Positions 23,681-33,192 of a stretch of 42,120 nucleotides of DNA are shown here, one piece after another (the stretch's first letter is position 1; each line of letters opens with the position of its first letter). A program made the translations under genes and the position numbers. Source of the DNA: Actinomycetota bacterium (lineage in GTDB: Bacteria > Actinomycetota > Acidimicrobiia > Acidimicrobiales > CADCSY01); contig JAHWJH010000006.1 of the NCBI GenBank assembly GCA_019348555.1, positions 1 to 42,120 on the forward strand, written 5' to 3'. Under the pieces are notes generated by a model. That model saw only the letters and a list, made by a program, of their open reading frames with translations. It was not told where the DNA came from and did no database searches.

Positions 23681-25090
23681 TTGACCCCACCGGCACGCGT
23701 CGTCGTCGTCGGCGGCGGCATCGCCGGGTTGGCCGCCGCCCACGAGCTGGCCGGCCACGGGCTCGACGTGGCCGTGCGGGAGGCCGGCGACGCCCTGGGG
23801 GGCAAGATCCGCACCAAAGCCTTCGCCGGGGCGACCCTCGATGTGGGCCCCGACGCCTTCCTCAGCCGCCGACCGGAAGCGGTCGAGCTGTGCCGAGCGC
23901 TCGGCCTGGGCGACGAGCTGGTCGCCCCATCCGCCGGAGCCGCGTACGTGTGGGTGGGCCGGCACCTCCGGCGCCTGCCGGCGGCGATGGTGCTGGGCAT
24001 CCCCACCCGGCTAGGACCACTGGTTCGGTCACGGGTGCTGTCACCCCCTGGCGTGGTCCGCGCCGCCGTCGAGCCGCTGCTTCCCGGACGCCCGTTGGCC
24101 GACGACGACGCTGCCCTCGGCGCCCTGGTCCGGCGCCGGTTCGGCACCGAGGTCCACCAGCGGCTGGTCGACCCGTTGGTGGGGGGCATCACCGCCGGCG
24201 ACACCGACCGGCTCAGCGTCGAGGTGGTCGCCCCTCAGCTGGCCGCCGCCGCCCGCCGGCATCGGAGCCTCGGCATCGGTGCCCGGAAGGCCGGCACCGG
24301 TGGCGACCCTTTGCCTGGAGCGACGCCACCGTTCCTCACCCTGCCCGGCGGGCTGGGTCGCCTGGTCGAGGTCCTCGGCGAGCACCTGGCCGGCGCCGGG
24401 GTCGACGTGCGAACCGCCGACGCGGTCAGCTCCCTGCGGCTCGGGCCCCACGGTGGCTACGTGGTCGAGGGTCGGTCGGGCCCGACGGTCGCCGACGCGG
24501 TGGTGCTCGCCGCTCCGGCGCCGGTCGCCGCCCGGTTGGTCGGGCCCCACGCCCCCGACAGCGCCGCCACGCTGGCGGCGATCGAGTACGCCTCGGTGAC
24601 CCTGGTCGCCTTCGCCTTCCCCACCGCCGCCGTGGGCCGGCGCCTCGACGGCAGTGGGTTCCTGGTGGCTCGTGGACAGGGGCGGCTCATGACGGCGTGC
24701 TCGTGGACGTCGAGCAAGTGGGCCCACGTCGCCTCCGACGACCGGGTGGTGCTGCGGGTGTCTGCGGGGCGCTCGGGTGACGACCGGGCTGACCGCCTCA
24801 GCGACGAGGCGTTGGTCGTGACCCTGCGCCTCGAGCTGGCCGAGGCCCTGGGGATCGTCGGCCCGCCGCTCGAGGTGGGCGTGACCCGCTGGCGCCGGGC
24901 CTTCCCCCAGCACGCCCCCGGCCACCGCCGGCGGATCGCCGCCGTCGAGTCCGAGCTCGCCCACCGCCTCCCGGGCGTGACCCTTGCCGGCGCCGCCCTC
25001 GACGGCGTGGGCCTGCCCGCCTGCATCGCCTCGGGCCAGGCGGCAGCGCGCACGGCCCTCGCCCACGCGCTGGGCAGGGGCAGCGGCTGA
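23681..25090 (+). CDS. hemY: protoporphyrinogen / coproporphyrinogen III oxidase (FAD)
   Basis: This 469-residue flavoprotein begins VVVVGGGIAGLAAAHELA, the dinucleotide-binding motif for FAD, followed by GGKIRT and DVGPDAFLSRRPE, the HemY/CgoX hallmarks. A C-terminal ALDGVGLPACIASGQAAA is the usual second FAD segment. It oxidises the porphyrinogen to porphyrin; in actinobacteria the physiological substrate is probably coproporphyrinogen III. TTG 23681 is the start, six bases after the hemH stop. It ends the hemE-hemH-hemY run and is convergent to the nitrate reductase gene. Confidence 0.93.
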   Translation: MTPPARVVVVGGGIAGLAAAHELAGHGLDVAVREAGDALGGKIRTKAFAGATLDVGPDAFLSRRPEAVELCRALGLGDELVAPSAGAAYVWVGRHLRRLPAAMVLGIPTRLGPLVRSRVLSPPGVVRAAVEPLLPGRPLADDDAALGALVRRRFGTEVHQRLVDPLVGGITAGDTDRLSVEVVAPQLAAAARRHRSLGIGARKAGTGGDPLPGATPPFLTLPGGLGRLVEVLGEHLAGAGVDVRTADAVSSLRLGPHGGYVVEGRSGPTVADAVVLAAPAPVAARLVGPHAPDSAATLAAIEYASVTLVAFAFPTAAVGRRLDGSGFLVARGQGRLMTACSWTSSKWAHVASDDRVVLRVSAGRSGDDRADRLSDEALVVTLRLELAEALGIVGPPLEVGVTRWRRAFPQHAPGHRRRIAAVESELAHRLPGVTLAGAALDGVGLPACIASGQAAARTALAHALGRGSG

Positions 25091-25096
25091 TCCGAC

Positions 25097-25113
25097 GCCC
25101 CCTCCTGCGGGGC
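25097..25113. terminator. weak GC hairpin between hemY and the nitrate reductase gene
   Basis: GCCCC and GGGGC pair around a seven-base loop between the two convergent stops, with extra C and G runs that could extend the stem. No T tract follows on either strand, so a role as terminator is only suggested by position. Confidence 0.35.
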
Positions 25114-25123
25114 GGGGGAGCGG

Positions 25124-27346
25124 TCAGGACTCCCAGGTCTCCAAGCGGCGCACGGCCACCGCGCAGTGCTTGTAGGAGGGCTGGCGCGACTGGGGGTCGA
25201 CGCTGGGAAAGGTCAGGCGGTTGACGTCGGGGTGGTGCATGGCCACGAACACCTGGCCTCGGCGCACGGTCGGCGTCACCAGCACCCGGGCCCGCATCGT
25301 GCCGCGGGCCGACGCCACCTCCACCCACTCGTCGGGCGCCAACCCCAGCGCCTCCGCCTCGCTCGGCGCCATCTCCACGTGCGGGTCGGCGGGGTACAGC
25401 GTGCGCAGCAGGGCCGACTTGGAGGTGCGGGTCTGGGTGTGCCACTGGCTCGAGGTGCCCCGGCCGGTGAGGAGCACCAAGGGGTAGCGCCGGCTCGTGG
25501 CCTCGCGCACCGGCCGCGGCTCGCCGAAGCAGAACCGGGCCCGCCCGTCGAGGTGGAAGAACCTCCCGTCGCCGAAGAGCCGTCGCTCGGCGCCGGCGGT
25601 GGTGGTCGTCCCCGCCGGGAGGGGCCACTGCACGCCGCCGAGCTCGTCGATCATCCGGTAGCCGTCCACCCCGCTCACGTCGCAGGGCCGCCCGGCCGAG
25701 AGCCGCCCGAGCAGGCCGAACACCGCCTCGGGCGACGACCACGCCGAGAACAGGTCGCCGCAGCCCCAGGCCTCGGCCACCAGCTTGAAGATGGCGAAGT
25801 CGTCGAGCGCCTGGCCGGGCGCCCGGGCCACCCGCTTGACCAGCCCGATGCGCCGCTCGGAGTTGATGAACGTGCCCTCCTTCTCGCCCCATCCCGCCGC
25901 CGGGAGCACGAGGTCGGCCCGTTGGGCGGTCTCGGTGGTGCCGTACATGTCCTGGACCACCAGGAAGTCGAGGCGACCCAGCAGGTCGTGGAGCTCGGAG
26001 TGGTTGATCCAGGAGTGGGCGGCGTTGGTGGCCACCACCCACAGGCCGCGGATGTCGCCCGTGGCGATGCCCTCCACGATCTGGTCGTAGGCCAGGCTCG
26101 GCTGGTCGGGGATGCGGCCGACGTCGATGCCGAGGGCGTCGGCCACCTCCTGGCGGTCGGCCGCCTCGGTGAAGCTCCGGCCACCGAAGAGGTTGGTGGT
26201 GTTGGAGAACAGGCGCGAGCCCATGGCGTTGCACTGGCCGGTGATCGAGTTGGCGCCGGTTCCCGGTCGGCCGATGTTGCCGGTCAGCAGGGCGACGTCG
26301 ATGATCGCCTGGGCCACCAGCACGCCCTCGTGGCTCTGGTTGACCCCCATGGTCCACCACAGCGACACCCGCTTCCCGCCGGCGATGCTGGCCGCCAGCC
26401 GCTCCAGCTCCTCGGCGGCGACGCCGGTGGCGTCGGCCACCACGTCGACGGTGTAGGGCGCCACATGGGCGGCGAACTCGTCGAAGCCGGAGGTGTGGGC
26501 CTCGACAAAGGCGTGGTCGACCGCTCCCCGCTCGATGAGCAGGCGGGCCAGCCCGTAGAGCAGCACCAGGTCGGACTTCGGGGCCAGCGCCAGGTGCTGG
26601 GTCGCCGCTCGGGCGGTCTCGGTCGCTCGGGGGTCGACGACGACCACCTCCGGGCGGTGGGGGTTCCGGCACACCCGCTCCCAGAGGATGGGGTGCGCCA
26701 CGCACGGGTTGGAGCCGAAGAAGACGATGACATCCGACTCCTCCAGGTCGGCATAGGTGTAGGGCGGGGCGTCGAAGCCGAACGCCTGCTTGTAGGCGAC
26801 GACGGCGGTGGCCATGCACTGACGGGTGTTGCCGTCGCCGTGGAGCATCCCCATGCCGAATTTGGCCACCGCCCCGAGCAGGGCCATCTCCTCGGTGACG
26901 ATCTGACCGGTGCTGAGGAACGCCACCGACGCCGGTCCGTGCTGCGCCTGCACGGCCTTGAACCGGCTGACGAACGCCTCCAGGGCGGTGTCCCAGCCCA
27001 CGGGCGCCAGCCGCCCCCGCTCGTCGCGCAACAGCGGCTGGGTTGCCCGGTCGTCGGCCGCCAGCGGCGCCAGCGCCTCCCATCCCTTCGGGCACGCCCG
27101 CCCCTGGTTGACCGGGTAGTGCACGGTCGGTGACAGGTTGACCGCCTCGCCGTCCCGCAGGTGCACGTCGAGCGAGCACCCCACCGAGCAGTAGCCGCAC
27201 ACCATGGACGTGACCGCGTCGGGGGCCAGGCGGGAGGGAACCTGCCCGAGGCCGAATCCCCCTGGCAGGCGGGCGACGTCGTCGCCGAGGCGGCCGTGGC
27301 GAGCCACCAGCAGGTCGGTCAGCGATCGCCGGCGCCCCGCCTCCAT
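25124..27346 (-). CDS. NasA-type assimilatory nitrate reductase catalytic subunit (molybdopterin)
   Basis: This encodes 740 residues. The N-terminal [4Fe-4S] site has Cys50, 53, 57 and 85 ([10 protein letters not shown]...RACPKG). Cys177 in [16 protein letters not shown] fits the molybdenum-ligand position of the NapA/NasA group. [20 protein letters not shown] and the C-terminal [18 protein letters not shown] block are typical of nitrate reductases. The Arg-rich start is not followed by a hydrophobic stretch, so Tat export is unlikely and the enzyme should face the cytoplasm. ATG 27346 overlaps the upstream Fe-S/membrane gene (TGATG). The 1481-residue track ORF is an artefact of open frame. 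A formate dehydrogenase-like role is the alternative, but the nitrite reductase nearby favours nitrate. Confidence 0.85.
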   Translation of the reverse strand: MEAGRRRSLTDLLVARHGRLGDDVARLPGGFGLGQVPSRLAPDAVTSMVCGYCSVGCSLDVHLRDGEAVNLSPTVHYPVNQGRACPKGWEALAPLAADDRATQPLLRDERGRLAPVGWDTALEAFVSRFKAVQAQHGPASVAFLSTGQIVTEEMALLGAVAKFGMGMLHGDGNTRQCMATAVVAYKQAFGFDAPPYTYADLEESDVIVFFGSNPCVAHPILWERVCRNPHRPEVVVVDPRATETARAATQHLALAPKSDLVLLYGLARLLIERGAVDHAFVEAHTSGFDEFAAHVAPYTVDVVADATGVAAEELERLAASIAGGKRVSLWWTMGVNQSHEGVLVAQAIIDVALLTGNIGRPGTGANSITGQCNAMGSRLFSNTTNLFGGRSFTEAADRQEVADALGIDVGRIPDQPSLAYDQIVEGIATGDIRGLWVVATNAAHSWINHSELHDLLGRLDFLVVQDMYGTTETAQRADLVLPAAGWGEKEGTFINSERRIGLVKRVARAPGQALDDFAIFKLVAEAWGCGDLFSAWSSPEAVFGLLGRLSAGRPCDVSGVDGYRMIDELGGVQWPLPAGTTTTAGAERRLFGDGRFFHLDGRARFCFGEPRPVREATSRRYPLVLLTGRGTSSQWHTQTRTSKSALLRTLYPADPHVEMAPSEAEALGLAPDEWVEVASARGTMRARVLVTPTVRRGQVFVAMHHPDVNRLTFPSVDPQSRQPSYKHCAVAVRRLETWES

Positions 27347-28998
27347 CACCGCCCGTCCGGCATGCGCGCCGGAGCGGCAGCGGTGAAGAACTGCCAGCGT
27401 TCGAGCAGCTCGCCACCGACCAGGGCGACAAAGCCGGCGCCGGCGAGCACCAGAGCCACCGTTCCGGAGGCCCCGGCCACGCCCAGCGCCGAGGTGAGGA
27501 CGGCTGCGGCCACACCGGCGGCGAAGCGTCGGCGGGTCCCCGCCCGCAGGGGGCCGACGAGCAGCAGGGCGCTCCGGCGCAACTCGGCCGGCGCGCCGGC
27601 TCGCCGGTGGCGCAGCAGGAAGAACGCCTCGGCCGCCAGCTTGACGGTGATGACGCCGGCCACCACCAGGGCGAGCGGGCGCCCGAGCACCGCCTGGGTG
27701 CGGGCGCCGTCCGCACCGCCGATCACCGCTGCCGAGGCCAGCGTGGCGACGAGCATGGCGGCGCTGCCCAGCGCCAGCGAGCTCAACGCGAACTTGGTGA
27801 CGGTGCGAGGAAGCGCCCACCATGCCCGTCGGGTCACGGCGTAGACCAGCGCCGAGCAGCCCACGCCGACCACGCCCACCAGCACCGCCGACGTGGCGAG
27901 GACCGGCTCCACCGGGCGTCCGGCATCGACCAGCAGCGCCCACCCATGGCCGGCGGTGAGCACGGCGAAGGCGACGAAGGCCGCGATCTCCCGGCTCAAC
28001 CACGAGCACCGCAGCCCGAGCAGGGCCCGGAAGGCATAGAGCGGCCGCCCCAGGTGGCACACGCTGGCGGCCAGCGCCACGATCCCCGCCGCCAGGGCCA
28101 CCGCCGCCGTGGCCGGGCGCAGTGCGTCGACGAGGACCGGTGGGGCCAGGGCCCGGCCGGCGAGGCCCACCAGGGCCACGCCCACCGCCAGCTGGGTGAG
28201 CACCAGCATCACCGCGAGCGGCGGGTGTGACTGGCCGGGGGCGATGGAGCGAGTGCTCGAAGCCGACGGCGCCGCCTCGGGGAGCGCCCGGGCACTGCGG
28301 TAGAGCGTCGTCGGCACGGTGATGGTCGATGCCGGGGCGCCCGGCACCAGAGGTCCGGCCGCCGCCGCCGACACCGCCGACGCCACGTCGACCAGGCTCA
28401 CCCGGATGGCGGCGTTGGGGCACGACTGGACGCACGCCGGCGCCTCCCCCGCCGCCAGCCGCCCGGCGCACAGGTCGCACTTGCGCACGATGCCGAGGTC
28501 GGCGTTGTACCGGGGCACCTCGTAGGGGCACGTCAGCACGCAGTACCGACAGCCGATGCACTGGTCGTCGAGGTGGACGACGATGCCGGTGACCGGATCC
28601 TTCTCGTAGGCGTTGACCGGGCAGCCCTTCATGCATGCGGGATCGACGCAGTGGTGGCAACCGGTGGTGACCGACTGCTGGCGGGGAGCGGCCTCCGATC
28701 CCGCGTGCATCAGGCCCACCGACCGCCACGACTCGCCGGAGCCCAGCCCGTTGAGGTTGTGGCAGGCCGTGACGCACGCCTTGCAGCCGGTGCAGGCGTC
28801 GAGGTCGACCTCGAAGCCGTACTGCTGACCGGGCGACGGACGCTCGACGGGCACGACGTCGCGGTAGTAGCGGGCCTGGTCGGGCAGCGTGGCGGCGTGG
28901 CGTTGCGCGAACCGCTCGACCACGGTCATGTCGGCCTGGCCGGCGAGATAGCGGTCGATCGGGGTCAGGAGATCGACGTCGAGGGTGTCGACGGTCAC
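27346..28998 (-). CDS. fused DmsB-type Fe-S subunit and DmsC/NrfD-like membrane anchor
   Basis: This encodes 550 residues. Residues 65-225 carry four ferredoxin-type Cys clusters ([38 protein letters not shown], and CDLCAGR with ACVQSCP), as in DmsB. Residues 260-540 are about eight hydrophobic helices like DmsC, the quinol-binding anchor of DMSO reductase. The fusion would take electrons from the quinone pool and pass them through the four clusters to the molybdenum enzyme encoded next. There is no Tat signal, so the Fe-S part should be cytoplasmic, opposite to classical DmsABC. The first 60 residues are extra and of unknown role. It is translationally coupled to the nitrate reductase gene. 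Confidence 0.86.
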   Translation of the reverse strand: MTVDTLDVDLLTPIDRYLAGQADMTVVERFAQRHAATLPDQARYYRDVVPVERPSPGQQYGFEVDLDACTGCKACVTACHNLNGLGSGESWRSVGLMHAGSEAAPRQQSVTTGCHHCVDPACMKGCPVNAYEKDPVTGIVVHLDDQCIGCRYCVLTCPYEVPRYNADLGIVRKCDLCAGRLAAGEAPACVQSCPNAAIRVSLVDVASAVSAAAAGPLVPGAPASTITVPTTLYRSARALPEAAPSASSTRSIAPGQSHPPLAVMLVLTQLAVGVALVGLAGRALAPPVLVDALRPATAAVALAAGIVALAASVCHLGRPLYAFRALLGLRCSWLSREIAAFVAFAVLTAGHGWALLVDAGRPVEPVLATSAVLVGVVGVGCSALVYAVTRRAWWALPRTVTKFALSSLALGSAAMLVATLASAAVIGGADGARTQAVLGRPLALVVAGVITVKLAAEAFFLLRHRRAGAPAELRRSALLLVGPLRAGTRRRFAAGVAAAVLTSALGVAGASGTVALVLAGAGFVALVGGELLERWQFFTAAAPARMPDGR

Positions 28999-29197
28999 GA
29001 GAGCGCCCGGTCGTCGCCGGGTGGCCAGGTGCCGCCCGGGCGAGCTTCCACGCCCGGAACCTACGGTCGGGTGGTTTCACCGCCGTTGTTGCCGGGTCAC
29101 CGCTGCGTGAACGGGATCTCTCAGCTCCGACGACGCCCGTGCGCGACACGTCGCCGACCGGAAACACGGGGGGAAGATGCCGGCAACACGCCCTTCG

Positions 29198-29203
29198 TAG
29201 GGT
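29198..29203 (+). promoter_or_regulatory. TANNNT -10 box of the nitrite reductase gene
   Basis: TAGGGT lies six bases before GTG 29210. The divergent gap (28999-29209, about 210 bases) is the longest promoter region of this cluster. No clear GlnR or other nitrogen-regulator site could be fixed by eye. Confidence 0.5.
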
Positions 29204-29209
29204 CGCCGG

Positions 29210-31162
29210 GTGGCCGCGCCCGACATCCCCACCGTCAAGCGGGCCGGGCTCCCCATCGACCTGGCACGCCTCGAAGCCGAAGGCGACAGCTGGCTGACGC
29301 CCGAGGACCGCTACGCCCTCAAGACGTGGGGCGTGTGCAACCAGGAGCAGGACCACGTGTTCATGGTGCGGGTGCGCAACCCCGGCGGCGCCCTGCCCAC
29401 CATCCAGGCCCGAGGCCTCGCCCGGGTGGCGCGGGCCTTCGGTCCCGACTGGCTGCACCTCACGACCCGCCAGAACGTCGAGCTGCACTGGGTCGAGGCG
29501 AGGCGCATCCCGGCGCTGCTCGACGCCGTCACCGAGATCGGGTTGACCACCCGCTCGGGATGCGGCCACACCATGCGCAACGTGATGTCGTCCGAGGACG
29601 CCGGGTTGAGCCTCGACGAGCCGTTCGACTGCCTGGCCGACGCCAGGGCGGTGAGCGATGCCATCCTGGCCCGATCGGCCCAGCTCAACTGCGAGCTGCC
29701 GAGCCGCATCAACATCGCCTTCGGCGGCTCACCCCGGTGCCGGGCCGACGCCTTGCTCAACGACGCCGGCTTCGTCTCGGTGGTGTGCGACGGCGAGGCC
29801 GGCTACGAGCTGTGGGGCGGCGGCAGCCTGGGCAAGGCCCCGTTCCTGGCGGTGAAGCTGGCCGACTTCGTCCCCCGCACCGAAGCCCTGGCCGCCGCCG
29901 AGGCCCTGGTGGAGGTGTTCGTCGAGCACGGCAACTTCGACAAGCCCACCAAGGGCCGCATGAAGTTCGTCGTCGAGCGCCTGGGCGAGGCCGCCTTCCG
30001 CGCCGCATGGGACCAGGCCTTCGCCGCCGCCCGCGCTCGTCCCCACCCTCGGCCGGCTCCGGTCGAGATCCTTCCCGAGGCCGACCGGGTCGCCATGCTC
30101 TCGCACAACCCGCCGGGAGGGTGGTCGACGGGCGTTCGTCCCCAGCGCACGCCGGGGCTGTGCACCCTCACCGTCGACATCCCCCTGGGTGACACCAACG
30201 GTTCGGAGCTCGAGCTGCTGTGCGACCTGGCCGACCGCCACGCCGACGGCGCCCTCAACCTCAGCCGCGACCAGAACGTCGTGCTGCGCAACGTGGCCGT
30301 CACCGACGTGACCCTGGTCCGCGACGCGCTGCGGACCCGCGGGTTGTTCCTCGCCGGCGAAGCCCACACCGCGTCGGTGCGGGCGTGCACGGGCTCGGCG
30401 GTGTGCGCTCTCGGCATCACCACCGCTCCCGACGCCGGCAAGGCCCTGCTCACCAGCGCCGGGCTCGGGCGCAACTCCGCCCTGCGGGTGCACGTGTCGG
30501 GATGCCCCAACTCCTGCGCGCAGCACCAGGCCGGTGACATCGGCCTGGCCGGCTCCAAGGTGCGCATCGCCGGCGCGAGCCGCGACGGCTACCACGTCTT
30601 CCTCGGTGCCGACCTCGGCGTCCGGCGGGTCGGCGAGGTGGTGGGCAGGGTGGCGGCCGAGGACGTGCCGGCCGCCGTGGAGGCGGTGGTCGGCGCCTGG
30701 GAGTCGATGCGCCACGACGGTGAAGGGCTCGGCGCCACCGTGGCCCGCATCGGCCACGACGCCTTCGCCCGTCACCTCGAGGCCGTCATGGACGAGCGAT
30801 GGGCCACCGGACCCGAGCCCGGCAGCGAGCTGGCGCCGCCGACGTCCGCACCGGTCGAGACCGCGGCCAGCGTCCGGGAGCTGGCGCCGGGGTCGGTCAC
30901 CTCCGTCAGCATCGGCACCACCCGCCTCGCGGTCGCCAACGTCGACGGCACCTACTGCGCCGTCGCCGACGAGTGTCCCCACGCCGGGGCCTCGCTCGGG
31001 GCGGGGACGCTCGACGGCACGTCACTGCGCTGCCCCCGCCACGGCGGCACCTTCGACGTGCGCACCGGAGAGGTGCTCGCCGGTCCCCCGGAGGAACCGG
31101 CGGCATGCCACCCGATCGAGGTGGTCGACGGCGTGGTCCGCCTACCCACCCCGGTCCGCTAG
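29210..31162 (+). CDS. siroheme nitrite reductase with C-terminal Rieske domain
   Basis: This encodes 650 residues. Two ferrodoxin-like/siroheme repeats form residues 1-530; the coupled [4Fe-4S]-siroheme centre is bound by Cys393 and Cys399 (ACTGSAVC) and Cys432 and Cys436 (SGCPNSC). A Rieske domain at about 550-645 has intact ligands C589-x-H591 and C608-x2-H611. The core reduces nitrite to ammonia with six electrons; sulfite reductase is the main alternative. In NirBD systems a NirD partner has a Rieske fold without ligands, whereas here the cluster ligands are kept and fused, so the domain could be the electron entry. It is divergent from the nitrate reductase/electron donor pair, which supports nitrite. 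Confidence 0.85.
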   Translation: MAAPDIPTVKRAGLPIDLARLEAEGDSWLTPEDRYALKTWGVCNQEQDHVFMVRVRNPGGALPTIQARGLARVARAFGPDWLHLTTRQNVELHWVEARRIPALLDAVTEIGLTTRSGCGHTMRNVMSSEDAGLSLDEPFDCLADARAVSDAILARSAQLNCELPSRINIAFGGSPRCRADALLNDAGFVSVVCDGEAGYELWGGGSLGKAPFLAVKLADFVPRTEALAAAEALVEVFVEHGNFDKPTKGRMKFVVERLGEAAFRAAWDQAFAAARARPHPRPAPVEILPEADRVAMLSHNPPGGWSTGVRPQRTPGLCTLTVDIPLGDTNGSELELLCDLADRHADGALNLSRDQNVVLRNVAVTDVTLVRDALRTRGLFLAGEAHTASVRACTGSAVCALGITTAPDAGKALLTSAGLGRNSALRVHVSGCPNSCAQHQAGDIGLAGSKVRIAGASRDGYHVFLGADLGVRRVGEVVGRVAAEDVPAAVEAVVGAWESMRHDGEGLGATVARIGHDAFARHLEAVMDERWATGPEPGSELAPPTSAPVETAASVRELAPGSVTSVSIGTTRLAVANVDGTYCAVADECPHAGASLGAGTLDGTSLRCPRHGGTFDVRTGEVLAGPPEEPAACHPIEVVDGVVRLPTPVR

Positions 31163-31383
31163 CGGGTCCAGCGAAACGAAGCTCCTCCTCTCAGCTAGTC
31201 CGGTCGCGAGGTCGTTGCGAGAACTGCGGCATCACCGAGCCCTCCTTGTTGCAGACGGCCTACATCATGAGCCGCCGCTTCGCCGCCACCCGCACCGACG
31301 GTTATTTCTTCCCTGGCGGTCTCGCCTGGTTGGGTGGTACCGCTTCGTGGGGCGGGGTACTCGGCGCGGTAGTCACAAGCTAG
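31163..31383. other. gene-free stretch with a possible coding remnant
   Basis: These 221 bases separate two genes that point toward each other. A perfect palindrome CCGCTAGCGG covers the stop of the nitrite reductase gene (31156-31165). The plus frame from about 31217 to the stop at 31381 reads CENCGITEPSLLQTAYIMSR and then a Gly/Trp-rich tail ending VVTS. It looks protein-like but has no usable start, so it may be a gene fragment. No tRNA or clear terminator is seen. Confidence 0.3.
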
Positions 31384-33192
31384 CTAGCAACCGACTCGGT
31401 GAAGCTCGGCGTCCAGCGGGTCGAGGTCCACACCTGCCGCTTCGGTGCCCTTGTAGTAGGTGTGCAGCCGGCTGTGCAGCGTCTGGCAGCGCAGGAGCTG
31501 GCGCGACGTGTACCCAGTAGTGGTGTCTGGCCCCTCGGTCGTCGCCGACGTGGTGCCGCCGCAGCCCTTGTTGTGGAGCGCAGCCTCGGTGTCGTTGATA
31601 ACGGTGTTGCTCACGCCGACCTGGATTGCGTCGTAGTCCCGCTTGTGCTGCTCGGTGTGGTACGTCTTGCACCCCGCCGTCGGACCGCTCGATGTCGGCG
31701 CCGTGGTGGTCGTGGTGCTGGAGGTCGTGCTGGTCGTCGACGTGGTCGTCGTGGTCGTCGGCTCGCCGGTACCGCAACCCACACGGTGCAGCTCGCTTTC
31801 GAGCACGTCGAGGATCGACGCGCTGGCCCCGCTGGATTCGGCGCCGGCCCGGAGGGCGTGCAGCGAGTCATGCAGCGTCTGGCAACCCGTGAACTCCTCG
31901 GTCGTGTACCCGCTGGTCGAGTCCGCCGGGTTCGTGGTCGGGTCGCCCGTCCCACAGCCCACCCGGTGAAGCTCGGCCTGGGCGTTGTCGACGCTCGTGT
32001 TCGTGATGCCGACCTGGATGGCGTCGTAGTCCCACTTGTGGATCTCCGACTCCAGCTTCACGCAGTCCGCCGACGGGTCACCCGAGGGCGCCGTGGTCGT
32101 GGTCGTGTCGCCGGTCGGCGCCGTCGTCGTGGTGCTCGAGGTCGTGGTCGTGCTATCGGTCGGGCAAGGCTTGTCGGGGTCGAACTGCGACCCGTAGGTC
32201 CCGACCGCTGAGCCGCGCTGGGCGCCGTAGTTGCCGCAGATCTCGCCCTGCGGCGTGGCCATGAACTTGATGCCGCCTACGCCGTTTCCGTAGAGCTCGT
32301 TGCGTCGGACGTTGTTGTTCGTGCCGTCCGAGGACGTGTCACCTCCCAGACGGACTCCAGCCCCCACATTGTTGAACGACCGGTTGTCGTCGAAAGTGTT
32401 GCCAGAGCCCCGGCTGTCGAGGCCCGCTGAGTTCGGGTCCTTCTGGCCCGTACACGAGTTTCCCGAGACCACATTGGCGGTCGAGCCCTCCTTGATGTCG
32501 ACGCACTCGTTGCCCTGCGTGTCGAATGTGTTGTTGCGCACGACGTTGTTCTTACTGACGTCCCGCACGTTCGACGGATTGAGGCTTGTCTGCTCCGGGG
32601 CGGTGCCGATGTAGATGCCCTCCCCATTCTTGCCGGTGCCGCCGAACTTGAAGTCGTACACGCCGCAGTTGGTGATGGTGCTGTTCTCGACCACGTTGTT
32701 CTCAGCGAGGTACTTGATACGGACGCACTCACCCCCCGCGTTCTTGAGGAGCATGTTGTTGATACGGAGGTTCTTCACCCCGTCGCCCGCCACTTTGCCG
32801 ATGGCGTAGATCAGCTTGTCCCGGTAGCCCGAGGCGCTGGTGCTGGAACCGTGCAGCCCGTCGATGGTGAAGCCGTCGAGCGTGATGAAGTCGTGGTGGA
32901 CCTGGGCGATCCTGGAGCTTCCGGCGCCCTTGAGGACGGCGTCCCGGGGACCTGTGATGCGGATCGGGGCCGAGCTGGACCCGTTGCGGACGGTGTAAAA
33001 GTCCCGCTTGTAGGTGCCCGAGACGAGCACGATGGTGTCACCGGGGTTGGCCTTGTTGATGGCGGCCTGGATGTCCCCGCCGGCCGAGACGCTGATAGTG
33101 GCAGCCTGCGCCGGGGCAATGGCGGCGACCGACAGGCCGAGCACCAACATCACCGACACGAAGATGGCTGTAAGTCTTTCTCTAGGATTCAC
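31384..33192 (-). CDS. secreted parallel beta-helix protein with four Cys/His repeats
   Basis: This encodes 602 residues from GTG 33192, with AGAGGA just upstream. Residues 1-30 are a Sec signal peptide ending APAQA. Residues 31-343 form a right-handed parallel beta-helix (ISVSAGGDIQAAINKANPGDT, then many NNVV/NNTF turns) as in pectate-lyase-like or polysaccharide-binding proteins; no catalytic residues could be assigned. Thr-rich linkers at 346-368 and 477-500 join four C-terminal units of 34-37 residues at 377-413, 437-473, 508-544 and 569-602. Each opens with Cys plus His and ends LHxxGC. Base composition is lower in GC than the neighbours, suggesting transfer. There is no LPXTG signal. 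Confidence 0.85.
   Translation of the reverse strand: MNPRERLTAIFVSVMLVLGLSVAAIAPAQAATISVSAGGDIQAAINKANPGDTIVLVSGTYKRDFYTVRNGSSSAPIRITGPRDAVLKGAGSSRIAQVHHDFITLDGFTIDGLHGSSTSASGYRDKLIYAIGKVAGDGVKNLRINNMLLKNAGGECVRIKYLAENNVVENSTITNCGVYDFKFGGTGKNGEGIYIGTAPEQTSLNPSNVRDVSKNNVVRNNTFDTQGNECVDIKEGSTANVVSGNSCTGQKDPNSAGLDSRGSGNTFDDNRSFNNVGAGVRLGGDTSSDGTNNNVRRNELYGNGVGGIKFMATPQGEICGNYGAQRGSAVGTYGSQFDPDKPCPTDSTTTTSSTTTTAPTGDTTTTTAPSGDPSADCVKLESEIHKWDYDAIQVGITNTSVDNAQAELHRVGCGTGDPTTNPADSTSGYTTEEFTGCQTLHDSLHALRAGAESSGASASILDVLESELHRVGCGTGEPTTTTTTSTTSTTSSTTTTTAPTSSGPTAGCKTYHTEQHKRDYDAIQVGVSNTVINDTEAALHNKGCGGTTSATTEGPDTTTGYTSRQLLRCQTLHSRLHTYYKGTEAAGVDLDPLDAELHRVGC
31387..32064 (-). repeat. four coding repeats (A-B-A'-B'), Cys/His-bracketed units
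   Basis: Units lie at 31954-32064 (A), 31774-31884 (B), 31561-31671 (A') and 31387-31488 (B'). A and A' share DYDAIQVG; B and B' share CQTLH. The order suggests an A-B pair duplicated once around a Thr-rich linker. The consensus is C-x3-[HE]-x3-H, about 22 residues, L-H-x3-C. Confidence 0.75.

Noticed and set aside
29100-29190. GAAAC-like elements in the nitrate/nitrite divergent gap as a GlnR site
   Set aside because: GACAC and GAAAC are 11 bases apart instead of the expected spacing, and no second half-site is present.
25124-29569. ORF of 1481 residues on the minus strand
   Set aside because: Open frame by high GC: the real protein is the last 740 residues from ATG 27346. The upstream part is a shadow of the DmsB-DmsC fusion gene.
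31640-31760. Repetitive GTCGTGGTCGTC-type tract as a candidate DNA repeat or CRISPR-like array
   Set aside because: It is the coding sequence of the Thr-rich linker of the secreted protein; the units are codons, with no spacer-repeat structure.
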